DNA of 64,000 nt from Thalassotalea sp. LPB0316 (lineage in GTDB: Bacteria > Pseudomonadota > Gammaproteobacteria > Enterobacterales > Alteromonadaceae): positions 3,038,001 through 3,102,000 of the forward strand of contig NZ_CP062946.1 of assembly GCF_014898095.1 (NCBI RefSeq). Reading direction: 5' to 3'. Below, piece by piece: positions 8,926-16,571 of the stretch. Each line of letters starts with the position of its first letter. The stretch's first letter is position 1. Under the pieces are notes generated by a model, which saw nothing but the letters and a program-made list of their open reading frames with translations, ran no database searches and was not told the DNA's origin. Both the position numbers and the translations under genes were made by a program.

Positions 8926-9876
8926 TTACGCGATTTTTAGGTAATCTTTAATAATTGCTGCACCGCTATCGGCTTGAATAGGTTTAAAAATAAAACCAGA
9001 AACCCCATGTGCTTCGCATTCGCTAACGAGTTTCTGATCCGTTACCGATGACAGCATAACCACTGGAATGTCGCTCCCCATTTCACGAATCATACGCAGT
9101 GCTTCATTACCATTAATGTCATTCATGACAACGTCCATAAACATAAAGTCTGGATTTTGTGCTTTAACCTGCTCGACAGCGCTATGACCATCATCAGCTT
9201 CAATGACATTTTCATAACCTAGTTGGTTTAGGTAGCGCTTCATCGCTTTGCGAATCATCAGGCTATCATCAACTAATAAGATCTTTGACGATGTCGGTAG
9301 TTCTGTAGAGTATGGGTTGGCGATACCTGTTACGTTAGAGGCAGGTTGTTTGTCGCTTATTTCTTGATAGGACACATTGCGAATTAATAAATTGAAATAG
9401 TAACGACCCACACCTTCAACCATAATTGGCACTGTAATAACTTCTTTTACACCTTCAAGGTATTGGTCCATATCGTTAACATCGTGAACAAAGTATGGGC
9501 TTGAAAAGTCGTAATCTAAATTGTAGCGACCATGCAGCTCAGTTGAGCGACCAACAATAGTATTACCCCACTCGGCTAAGGCATGACTCAACTCTTCGTT
9601 AATTTCTTCGTAATCAAAGGTTTCATCAAACATTTTTTCGCATACAGAATTACCAATTGCGATGGCTGTTTCAGGATAGTGATGCATCATAATCACCCCG
9701 TCGAGCCCGCCAGTAATATCAGAGCAAACAGCGTAGCCTTTGAAGCGAAAATCATCAACGCTGTCGACAAAAGCTTCGCCAGCATCACCCGTAAGTTCTG
9801 TCATTGAACTTAGGCTTGCGATAGATTCTTTGATAAACGGGTATAAAATAACTTTATAGATAGTTTCTACGGACAT
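8926..9876 (-). CDS. CheX-like domain fused to a response-regulator receiver
   Basis: The protein has 316 residues. Residues 1-170 resemble CheX/CheC phosphatases, with the E-x2-N motif at Glu102-Asn105 (AEWGNTIVGR). After a linker, residues 197-312 form a receiver domain: Asp203/Asp204 (LLVDDS), phosphoacceptor Asp248 (MFMDVV), Ser276 and Lys298 (IFKPI). Known CheX proteins dephosphorylate CheY-P, so the fusion suggests a phosphatase whose activity is tuned by phosphorylation or that acts on its own receiver. That is inference. It is a single gene with its own terminator and no other chemotaxis gene beside it. Confidence 0.85.
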   Translation of the reverse strand: MSVETIYKVILYPFIKESIASLSSMTELTGDAGEAFVDSVDDFRFKGYAVCSDITGGLDGVIMMHHYPETAIAIGNSVCEKMFDETFDYEEINEELSHALAEWGNTIVGRSTELHGRYNLDYDFSSPYFVHDVNDMDQYLEGVKEVITVPIMVEGVGRYYFNLLIRNVSYQEISDKQPASNVTGIANPYSTELPTSSKILLVDDSLMIRKAMKRYLNQLGYENVIEADDGHSAVEQVKAQNPDFMFMDVVMNDINGNEALRMIREMGSDIPVVMLSSVTDQKLVSECEAHGVSGFIFKPIQADSGAAIIKDYLKIA

Positions 9877-9921
9877 TGGCTTTCCTTATTATTGTTATAG
9901 CTACCAACCCGCACAGTGAAA

Positions 9922-9991
9922 TTAGCGCTCATCTTGTTGTGGCAGTTTGGTAAGTGTTTAATTTCCAACCAACAAACTACTAGAGCGCTAA
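9922..9991. promoter_or_regulatory. Dyad upstream of the CheX-receiver gene
   Basis: TTAGCGCTC (9922-9930) and GAGCGCTAA (9983-9991) are perfect inverted 9-mers 52 bases apart, with weaker TTTGGT and ACCAAC arms inside. They sit 46 bases upstream of the start at 9876, so they may be operator sites or a stem in the transcript. The role is unknown. Confidence 0.3.
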
Positions 9992-10038
9992 CAATTTTGC
10001 AACATATACCCTAATAATAGGGTCATTTAACCGCTAAA

Positions 10039-11412
10039 TTACTCTAACCACTCACCTTTATTAAAGCGATAAATCAGGTTTAGGCTAAATAAATCGTCCC
10101 GAGTTTTATAGCGCGTACTAATCAACCTTTTTGCCTCACCTTCAATGCTCCAATTGTTATTAAGTTTGTAGTACAGCCCTGCTCCTAAACTGGTGACAAA
10201 GGTTGAGCGGTCGCGATCTTGGTCTTTCATTTCCTCGCCAAAACCTAAGCTTAAGAACGGACGCAAATCTTTATCTGTTTGAAAGTAACGTTGGCCACTC
10301 AAACCATAGTTTTCATAGGTGTATTCTTCGCCGGAGACTAAATCATCAGCATGGCCTCGAGCGTATTGTAGGCGCAATGAGTACTTTCGAGAAAAATATA
10401 AACCAAGCGATGCATTTAATGTTGTTGCGTTTTCCACCCCCCAGTCGTCATCTAAACTTGTTTGACCAAGGCCTACACCAATACCAACAATACTGGTATC
10501 GACAGGATCACCAGTGACTTTGGTGTAGTCATAACTTTGGTAGCTCGCTCTTTGGCGGCCACCACTGCCTAGGGTGTATTCTATGTTGTAACGCACCATG
10601 GTTTCGTTATCACCATTGTTGCCAACAGGTACTTCATGAACAGAGATAAAGCCAGTGCCGGCGCGCACAATGTCGCGATCGAACAGGTTATTAATGCCGC
10701 GGCCAAGGCTATCAACAGGATCTAAGAAAAACAATGCGGTTGAACCCAACCATTCTTTGCCCATCACCTTACCGCCGTTAGCAAGAATACTTTGCTCGGT
10801 TTGGAACATGTACTCCCCGACTACCCAGCCAAGCACAGGTGTTACAACTAAATCTTGAATTGACGGGCGCTCAGCAAAAGCTTCAACACCGTACTCCCAA
10901 TAAAAAGTCGACATCAAAAATGAGTACATAAATGAGTCCCATTGACGATAGCCCGACTTTCTTGCCGCTTGATAATAAACACCACCAAAATATGGATGAC
11001 CTAAATAGTTGATCCAAAAGACATCTCTGTCCCAAACGGGTGGGTTGGTAACGTTGTCGCCCCATTTTTTCAGGAATTTACCATCTTTATCCCAGTTAGA
11101 AATTTCGTCAGGCAACAACCAGATGACCCCGATAACACCAAAGCCATAACCAAAGATTGATTTTGTTTGCGACCAAAGCCGGGCACTGTCCTCACCATTT
11201 TGGGCATCGAACAGTGAAATTTTATAAGGATCGTCGTACTGTACTTTGTAAGGATCTTGTTGTTCCCAAATACTACTGCCAATACGCGAACTGACGACCC
11301 GTTCAACCTCGGTAAGCTCGTCACTAGACTCGGTCTGTTCATTACTTAACACAGAAAAAGAAGATAAAAATAAAAGGCTAATTAGAAAGGAGTGCCGAAG
11401 TCCAACAGGCAT
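10039..11412 (-). CDS. DUF3943 family outer-membrane protein
   Basis: The protein has 457 residues from the ATG at 11412, chosen over an upstream TTG because AAGGA stands 6 bases before it and a signal peptide (HSFLISLLFLSSFSVLS) begins at once. Residues about 70-250 carry the DUF3943 region (YGFGVIGVIWLLPDEISNW, NYLGHPYFGGVYY, SIQDLVVTPVLGWVVGEY). The C-terminal half is rich in beta strands with alternating polar and aromatic residues (YNIEYTLG, YSLRLQYARG, RPFLSLGFG) and ends in a barrel-like stretch. Location in the outer membrane is inferred; the function is unknown. The TPR gene at 11506 lies just upstream on the same strand. Confidence 0.82.
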   Translation of the reverse strand: MPVGLRHSFLISLLFLSSFSVLSNEQTESSDELTEVERVVSSRIGSSIWEQQDPYKVQYDDPYKISLFDAQNGEDSARLWSQTKSIFGYGFGVIGVIWLLPDEISNWDKDGKFLKKWGDNVTNPPVWDRDVFWINYLGHPYFGGVYYQAARKSGYRQWDSFMYSFLMSTFYWEYGVEAFAERPSIQDLVVTPVLGWVVGEYMFQTEQSILANGGKVMGKEWLGSTALFFLDPVDSLGRGINNLFDRDIVRAGTGFISVHEVPVGNNGDNETMVRYNIEYTLGSGGRQRASYQSYDYTKVTGDPVDTSIVGIGVGLGQTSLDDDWGVENATTLNASLGLYFSRKYSLRLQYARGHADDLVSGEEYTYENYGLSGQRYFQTDKDLRPFLSLGFGEEMKDQDRDRSTFVTSLGAGLYYKLNNNWSIEGEAKRLISTRYKTRDDLFSLNLIYRFNKGEWLE

Positions 11413-11505
11413 AAGATTTCCTTGGTTGTCAGTTTTTATCAATTATACGTTTACCTTAGGTTAACAAACAATAAAATCAATAATTTTCTCAATAACGCAA
11501 TATCA

Positions 11506-12921
11506 TCATTGGTTGACTTTTGATTGAGAACTCAATGATAACTCGCGATTTAGCTCTTCAATCTGCTTGGTTCGCTCTAGCATTTTTTGTGTCAATAGCG
11601 AATTCGCTCTGCGTTCTACGTTGCGTCGATACAGCACGAAGCTTAGAAAACCAAATAATACCAAACAAATCACTACCGCTACCCAGTACTCAAATACTTG
11701 TTTTGCCCTGAGTTCTTCTAACGCTTTAGCGTGTTTTAATTGATTAACTTCCTGAGCGAGCATTTTTGATTGATAACGCGCAAGTTTTGTATTCAAACTG
11801 ATGTTATTTAACTTATTTTGTTGATTGATCGCGATCTGCATGGCGTCGAGCGCTTCTCGATTGTTTCCTTGATTGGCGTGCAACATGGCAAACAGCCAGC
11901 GAATTGGCAGCTCTAGCGCTTGATCATTTGCTTCTGTGGCAATTGCTTGAGCTTGGCTTAGATATTCGATTGCTTGCTCGGTGTCTTGGAAAACAAACCG
12001 TGTTTTAGCTAACGTATATAACGCACCAGATAACGCCTTTTGATGACCAATTTCTCGAGCCATCGTTATCGCTTGTCCTGCTAACTCGCCGGCAGCTTGA
12101 TAATTTTCCAGCTCGAAGTGAACTTCAGATGCGTTGTGCAAGGCTGAAGCTAATGCATAAGGATTATTGGTATCTCGATAATACTCAACAGCTAATAGAC
12201 CATATTCAAGTGCCCGTTGATACTGCTGTGCCAACTTGAGCGGCACACTGTATTCACCATAAATATGCATGATTTGGGCTTGGCTTGAGTTCGCTTTATG
12301 CCACTGTAAAACTTCTTCGTAGTGCGCAATAGCATTGTCGTATTGGCGTAAACTGATATATAACACAGCCAAGTTGTGTTTTATGTCAATTTGGTCCTCT
12401 ACACTGCCGTATTGTTGATACAAGGACTGTGCTTCAGAATAAGCGACTAGCGCATTGTCATATTCGGCAACCCTAATATTGGCCAAGCCTATATTATTGA
12501 GTAAGTTTGCCTGTTGCACATAATCATTGACCATTCGATAATGCACTAGCGTTGCTTGATAACCATCAATCGCTTTATCGTAGTCACCCAAGTAGTAATA
12601 GGTAACAGCCTCAAGTTTGTTTGCTTTAGCAACATCCTCTAACAAACGCTGCGATTGCGCGTATCGACTTGCTTGCAAAGCATACGCGAGTGCATCTTGA
12701 ATTTGGCCATGGCGAATAGCAACATCTGCGTAACTCAGATTGAGTAATGATTGTTCTGATGTCGACAGACTATTACCTTCAAGTGACTTTAACGCCTCAA
12801 TAGCAAGGTTATAATCATCGATTTCAATGCTTTGACTGACACGTTGGTCAAACGGACTTGGCTCGGCGATAACCGCAAACCTGATCAAACAACACATGAT
12901 CAAAAAATAGTGGCGTAACAT
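11506..12921 (-). CDS. TPR-repeat membrane protein lacking an output domain
   Basis: The protein has 471 residues. A signal-like helix (about 4-19) is followed by roughly ten tetratricopeptide repeats filling residues 25-370 (for example YYYLGDYDKAIDGYQATL and AVLYISLRQYDNAIAHYEEV). Then come a membrane helix (about 412-430, VVICLVLFGFLSFVLY) and a short coiled coil (MLERTKQIEELNREL), after which the protein stops. This is the sensor and membrane part of TPR-type histidine kinases or diguanylate cyclases, but no kinase or GGDEF domain follows; the next gene begins about 90 bases on. It may be a complete truncated-architecture protein or the remnant of a larger one. Confidence 0.8.
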   Translation of the reverse strand: MLRHYFLIMCCLIRFAVIAEPSPFDQRVSQSIEIDDYNLAIEALKSLEGNSLSTSEQSLLNLSYADVAIRHGQIQDALAYALQASRYAQSQRLLEDVAKANKLEAVTYYYLGDYDKAIDGYQATLVHYRMVNDYVQQANLLNNIGLANIRVAEYDNALVAYSEAQSLYQQYGSVEDQIDIKHNLAVLYISLRQYDNAIAHYEEVLQWHKANSSQAQIMHIYGEYSVPLKLAQQYQRALEYGLLAVEYYRDTNNPYALASALHNASEVHFELENYQAAGELAGQAITMAREIGHQKALSGALYTLAKTRFVFQDTEQAIEYLSQAQAIATEANDQALELPIRWLFAMLHANQGNNREALDAMQIAINQQNKLNNISLNTKLARYQSKMLAQEVNQLKHAKALEELRAKQVFEYWVAVVICLVLFGFLSFVLYRRNVERRANSLLTQKMLERTKQIEELNRELSLSSQSKVNQ

Positions 12922-13031
12922 ATTATTATTTTTGTAATCAGAAATAGCGATATTTCGCGGATAAAACAGAGGTTAACCTAGCACGTTCAGGCGAACTTTC
13001 AAAGCCATCAACGCCTGTAAAAGACAGCTAA

Positions 13032-13928
13032 TCACTCCATTAACACCGTTGCAACAACCGCTTGATGATCTGATAACACTTGGTCAGCAACTTGATAATC
13101 GAGAAAAGCCATCGTTTTAGGAATAAAGATCCAGTCTAACCGTTTGTTACCATAGGTGTTATGACTATTAGAGTATTTAAAATAGGTTGTTAGGGACCTA
13201 TCAGACAAGATAGTACCAATGACTTTATTCCCCCCCTGCCAAGTAGCATTAAAATCTCCCAGTAATATACTCGGCACTTGTCGTTGCTGGCGCACCGCAT
13301 TTAACTGGGCAATTTGCTCCAAGCGTTTACTTTGCCGCGAAAAGTCGAGATGGATTGAGTAAATATCAATGGGGTGACAGTTTGTTGGCTCAGTAGCACA
13401 AGGCAAATTAATTTGCCCGACAACAAACCCTTTGCTAGGTGTTGGTGGTGTCGGTGCAAAACGATAACTAAAGCTATTTGTTATTGGGTACTTAGATAAA
13501 ATTGCCGTGCCATAGCGACCAAAAAATCGATCAACATGTTTACCGTGAATGTAATATCGATAGCCTGCCAACCCCGCAAGATAAGCGACGTGATCAAATT
13601 CTCCGCTCCACCAAGATGCTGCATCAGCCTCCTGCAGCGCGACAACATCAGCATTTTCATACGATAAAAACTGACCTATTTGATTTAAATTTTCTTTTAT
13701 TTTTTCTTTAGATAACAACAATTGGCTCACGCTATCGCCACGACCGTGAGCTAGATTGAGCGTTAACAATTTGAGTTTGGTGGGTTGTGTTGTTGAATAC
13801 ACATCTGCCACCGAGTGATGAAGCTGAGGAATCAAAGCCTCTTCTTGCTCAAACATAGCGCCAAAAACCGAATTAGCCGACCAATTTAGGCTAATAACAA
13901 TCAACCAATGAACGATGTTCAGACGCAC
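13032..13928 (-). CDS. Endonuclease/exonuclease/phosphatase-fold protein
   Basis: The protein has 298 residues. A signal peptide (about 1-23) indicates export. The fold motifs are in order: LTLNLAHGRGD, VALQEADAASWW (metal-binding Glu), IYSIHLDFSRQ, LLGDFNATW, RLDWIFIP and VLSDHQAVV (catalytic His). Family members cleave DNA, sphingomyelin or phosphoinositides; the substrate here is unknown. The start is GTG, sharing a G with the TAG stop of the DUF5329 gene upstream, so the two are translationally coupled. Confidence 0.85.
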   Translation of the reverse strand: MRLNIVHWLIVISLNWSANSVFGAMFEQEEALIPQLHHSVADVYSTTQPTKLKLLTLNLAHGRGDSVSQLLLSKEKIKENLNQIGQFLSYENADVVALQEADAASWWSGEFDHVAYLAGLAGYRYYIHGKHVDRFFGRYGTAILSKYPITNSFSYRFAPTPPTPSKGFVVGQINLPCATEPTNCHPIDIYSIHLDFSRQSKRLEQIAQLNAVRQQRQVPSILLGDFNATWQGGNKVIGTILSDRSLTTYFKYSNSHNTYGNKRLDWIFIPKTMAFLDYQVADQVLSDHQAVVATVLME

Positions 13929-14293
13929 TACTTATTACTCTGTTGCTGACGATATTCAATGAGCTTATCGATCATCCAAGATTCAACCATCATCAGCTCA
14001 CCCGGTTGACACTCCAAATGATAGGCCTTGCCCGTCCACGAGCTTTTACTTGCCAAGCGTTCAATAAAGTGCTCAGCGCTGTCGGCAAATTTTTTACCCC
14101 GCCTCAGCTTTAATCGCAAATGATCTGCTGCACTCGGTGCATCGTGGATCTCGCCATTGCGATGAAATGTACAACCACTTTGTTCCACGGCATGAATTAA
14201 ATAAGCGATTTCATGCTCAACTATCTCGCTATTTCCTGCAAAGGTAAAAGTGCTAAAGAAACTTAACAACAAAACAAAAACAAGATGAATCAT
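13928..14293 (-). CDS. DUF5329 family periplasmic protein (YfeK-like)
   Basis: The protein has 121 residues with a clear signal peptide (LVFVLLLSFFSTFTFAG). The mature part carries the family pattern FHRNGEIHDAPSAADHLRLKLRRG, then DSAEHFIERLASKSSWTGKAY and a final ESWMIDKLIEYR. The function of the family is unknown. It overlaps the next gene (13032-13928) by one base (TAGTG), so both are made from one transcript. Confidence 0.8.
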   Translation of the reverse strand: MIHLVFVLLLSFFSTFTFAGNSEIVEHEIAYLIHAVEQSGCTFHRNGEIHDAPSAADHLRLKLRRGKKFADSAEHFIERLASKSSWTGKAYHLECQPGELMMVESWMIDKLIEYRQQQSNK

Positions 14294-14582
14294 GTATTAC
14301 ACCACTAGCTAAAGATGACAAAAATCACTATATCTCGCATAACAAGTAGATTCTGTGACATTTATGTACCAGTAACATTAAAGCGCAAATACACAACAAT
14401 TGTTTTACATCTATGTAACTAAGTATGTTGTATGTAGTAGCTGTAGCGATGATTTTTGCAAAGCGACACTATACCGAACAAAATGCCAAACAAAATACTA
14501 AGCAAAAGCTTGATCTAGGGCATAAAAGCGATTTGCCGAAACAGCATCTCATTGTTATTGTTAATTAAAGGAGGAAAACAAA

Positions 14583-15020
14583 ATGAAAAAGCCTTTATAT
14601 ATTGTCGGTGTTGATGGTAGCGAGTGGAGTGAAAGAGCGGTGATGCGCGCTATCAACCTTGCTAAACAAACAAATGCACAAGTCGAGCTAATTTCGGTTA
14701 TTGAATTTGGCAAAATCCAACCCATTTTAATGGAAGGCAACGAGCCTTATGTTATCGATAAGGGTAATGTCCAAGACGAAACCCTAGAAAAAGTCATTAA
14801 ACCTTTACTCGATACATACCAAGACAGCGGTGTTGAGATGAGCTATCAACTGCTTTGGGGTGATCCCGTTGATGTTTTGCATGAATGTGCCAAACACGAA
14901 CGCGCCAACATGCTATTTATGGGCCGCAGAGGTCGCTCAAGGTTTGTCGATATTCTGCTCGGCAGTGTTGCTAATAAAATTGCGCACAAAGCAGGGATCC
15001 CTGTGGTTTTAGTTCCTTAG
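14583..15020 (+). CDS. Universal stress protein, UspA family
   Basis: The protein has 145 residues, one Usp domain. The N-terminal strand carries GVDGSEWSERAV, and the ATP-binding loop has the G-2x-G-9x-G(S) pattern (GRRGRSRFVDILLGS), so it is of the nucleotide-binding type. It ends in IPVVLVP, as usual. An exceptionally strong Shine-Dalgarno sequence (AAAGGAGGAAA) stands before the ATG, suggesting high translation. The 289-base upstream interval has an AACAATTGTT palindrome at 14395-14404 but no promoter I would name. Confidence 0.92.
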   Translation: MKKPLYIVGVDGSEWSERAVMRAINLAKQTNAQVELISVIEFGKIQPILMEGNEPYVIDKGNVQDETLEKVIKPLLDTYQDSGVEMSYQLLWGDPVDVLHECAKHERANMLFMGRRGRSRFVDILLGSVANKIAHKAGIPVVLVP

Positions 15021-15041
15021 CGATAGCGGCAATAAAAATAG

Positions 15042-15080
15042 AAAGCCAAATGCACAACAATATGTCGCACTTTTGGCTTT
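15042..15080. terminator. Possible terminator after the universal stress gene
   Basis: AAAGCCAAA (15042-15050) pairs with TTTGGCTTT (15072-15080) around a 21-base loop that holds a further TGC/GCA pairing. The T run after it is short, so termination is uncertain. Confidence 0.4.
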
Positions 15081-15116
15081 ATGTATCTCTGAATTTAGCT
15101 TACCTAGTCAGCTATT

Positions 15117-15159
15117 AGCCACTGAGCTAAGTACGTATAATGTTCTTAGCTTAGTGGCT
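15117..15159. terminator. Strong inverted repeat between uspA-like gene and flgP
   Basis: Fifteen-base arms (AGCCACTGAGCTAAG and CTTAGCTTAGTGGCT) differ at one position that still allows a G-U pair, with a 13-base loop. It ends 8 bases before the stop codon of flgP. It lacks a T run, so it may be a factor-assisted terminator or an mRNA-stabilising hairpin for flgOP. Confidence 0.45.
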
Positions 15160-15167
15160 GGTACTCT

Positions 15168-15623
15168 TTACCAAGAATAGGTTACATCTTTAACTCGTTT
15201 TTCAACATGCATCACTTCATACACGTGATAAACATCCTCAAAATCTAATGCTAGCTCAGTTGTGTAGGTATCACCAACGGGATAACTTTTGATCACCTTT
15301 GCACCTCTGATAACCCCTTGGATTTTTGCCGTTAACACCTGATCCGCAACAATTAAATCTGCCATGGTCGTACTACCGGTAATTTGTTGACCATAAACTT
15401 GCTCTGCGAGCTCGGCATATGCCGCAATTTTTGACGCGTTAATCGCCATTAACATGCGCTGCGTTTCATTATCAGACTTTTGCAGACTTATCGGCGCATA
15501 CCCTATTGCCGTTAACACGGGGAATTTTTCAGGTTTAACGCGCTCATATTGCACGTGCTTATCAACACTAGAGCAGCCAGCAACCATTGCCGTTAGAAAT
15601 AGTGCTATCAAGATATTTTTCAT
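15168..15623 (-). CDS. flgP: Flagellar outer-membrane lipoprotein FlgP (LPP20 family)
   Basis: The protein has 151 residues with a lipobox (VAGC, Cys17). The body matches the LPP20/FlgP pattern: TAIGYAPISLQKSD, QRMLMAINASKIAAYAELAEQVYG and IRGAKVIKSYPVGDTYTTELALDFEDVY. In Vibrio and Campylobacter FlgP forms part of the basal disk and outer-membrane collar of the flagellar motor and is needed for motility. It follows flgO after a 9-base gap. The flgT gene lies on the other side of the divergent control region, which supports the assignment. Confidence 0.85.
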   Translation of the reverse strand: MKNILIALFLTAMVAGCSSVDKHVQYERVKPEKFPVLTAIGYAPISLQKSDNETQRMLMAINASKIAAYAELAEQVYGQQITGSTTMADLIVADQVLTAKIQGVIRGAKVIKSYPVGDTYTTELALDFEDVYHVYEVMHVEKRVKDVTYSW

Positions 15624-15632
15624 TATTTGCTC

Positions 15633-16271
15633 CTATTTCGCTTCATTGCTTTTTTGAACAGCTTGAGAATCTCGATACAGCTTGCCATTTTGCATTTTTA
15701 CATTTTGTTGCTGTGATATCTGCTCACCGATCACCCAATCAGGAATGTACGCTTGTGAGGTTGCGACAACAACATGAGATTGCATGCCAATAATTTTGGC
15801 ATTAACTAACACACCGCCATCTTGTTTGGTCATAGTACCGGTAACAACATAGTCAATTAATTGGCGAGCCGGCAATTGTTGCCAGTCTCTACTTTGAACA
15901 AAATCACCCTCGGGCGTTACCCGAATACTACCTGTCGTTTTATAATCAATCACCGTTAGGCCATAGTGTTGTAACTCATAGACCAAACTTTCAGCCAATT
16001 GATTACCCAACCAATGAGTTGACTCTAGATCATCTAAATTTACAAATGACGCAACCGCCAGCGGCGTTTTTGATGAAACGTAATCACTTGATTTAACTAA
16101 GTTATTAGCCATAGCTTTGACAACATCATTGATTGCGTGCACAGGCATATTCGCCGTAGTAATTTGCTCGCTTGGTAGCTGTTCATGAGCGTAATAAGCT
16201 GATGTTGGTTGTTGTGAAGATGAGCATGCTACCAGTAAACTTGGTAAAGCAATTGCAAGCCAGTGCTTCAT
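15633..16271 (-). CDS. flgO: Flagellar outer-membrane protein FlgO
   Basis: The protein has 212 residues with a lipoprotein signal (LPSLLVACSS, Cys16). The FlgO domain is visible in AINDVVKAMANNLVKSSDYV, ASFVNLDDLESTHWLGNQLA, ESLVYELQHYGLTVIDYK and YVVTGTMTKQDGGVLVNAKI. Known FlgO is an outer-membrane component of the H ring/T ring region of sheathed and polar flagella. It heads the flgOP operon. The sigma-54-like promoter at 16320 lies about 50 bases upstream. An 8-bp repeat array and an insertion sequence lie further upstream. Confidence 0.85.
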   Translation of the reverse strand: MKHWLAIALPSLLVACSSSQQPTSAYYAHEQLPSEQITTANMPVHAINDVVKAMANNLVKSSDYVSSKTPLAVASFVNLDDLESTHWLGNQLAESLVYELQHYGLTVIDYKTTGSIRVTPEGDFVQSRDWQQLPARQLIDYVVTGTMTKQDGGVLVNAKIIGMQSHVVVATSQAYIPDWVIGEQISQQQNVKMQNGKLYRDSQAVQKSNEAK

Positions 16272-16319
16272 AAATATTTCCCCTTAGTGGGTCGTTATTT
16301 GTCTTTACTAGTAGAGTTT

Positions 16320-16337
16320 AAGCATTTTTTACGCCAA
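16320..16337 (-). promoter_or_regulatory. Sigma-54-like promoter for flgOP
   Basis: On the minus strand the sequence is TTGGCGTAAAAAATGCTT. The GG and GC dinucleotides are 12 bases apart, as in the -24/-12 consensus (TGGC and TGC). Vibrio flgOP is under sigma-54/FlrC control, which fits. The repeat array begins 4 bases upstream of the -24 element. Confidence 0.6.
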
Positions 16338-16340
16338 CTC

Positions 16341-16452
16341 TTGAATGCTGGAATGTTGGAATGCTGGAATGTTGGAATGCTGGAATGTCGGAATGTTGGA
16401 ATGTCGGAATGTTGGAATGTTGGAATGTCGGAATGTTGGAATGTCGGAATGT
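16341..16452 (+). repeat. Tandem array of 14 octamers, consensus YGGAATGY
   Basis: Fourteen consecutive 8-bp units with no gaps: one TTGAATGC, then TGGAATGC, TGGAATGT and CGGAATGT in mixed order. The changes are confined mainly to the first and last base of each unit. The array occupies 112 bases between the flgO promoter and a REP-like hairpin. Shorter relatives lie at 36517. It is not coding: any frame would give a trivial 8-residue repeat. Confidence 0.95.
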
Positions 16453-16479
16453 TTTATACCTTTATACCTTCAACAAAAG

Positions 16480-16500
16480 ATTCCCGATTAAAACACCTCG
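16480..16500 (+). repeat. REP-like hairpin, left part, split by the IS
   Basis: Left arm ATTCCCGA (16480-16487) and loop TTAAAACACC (16488-16497) are followed by TCG (16498-16500). The rest of the right arm, GGAAT, is at 17864-17868 after the IS. Rejoined, the right arm is TCGGGAAT, a perfect complement of the left arm, followed by GAC. The uninterrupted relative at 25643 has the same length and nearly the same loop. Confidence 0.85.
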
Positions 16501-16571
16501 ATGTATGGACTCCCTCCCTCTGGGGGAGTAACGTAATAAGTGCCTAAACTTTTACCTTGGAGTCCATACAA

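Noticed and set aside
16341..16452. CRISPR-like array
   Set aside because: Units are 8 bp with no spacers and no cas genes nearby.
16263..16547. Open frame with repeated ECWNVGMS-like residues
   Set aside because: It is the octamer array read in one frame; an 8-bp unit gives an 8-residue repeat automatically. No ribosome binding site or family.
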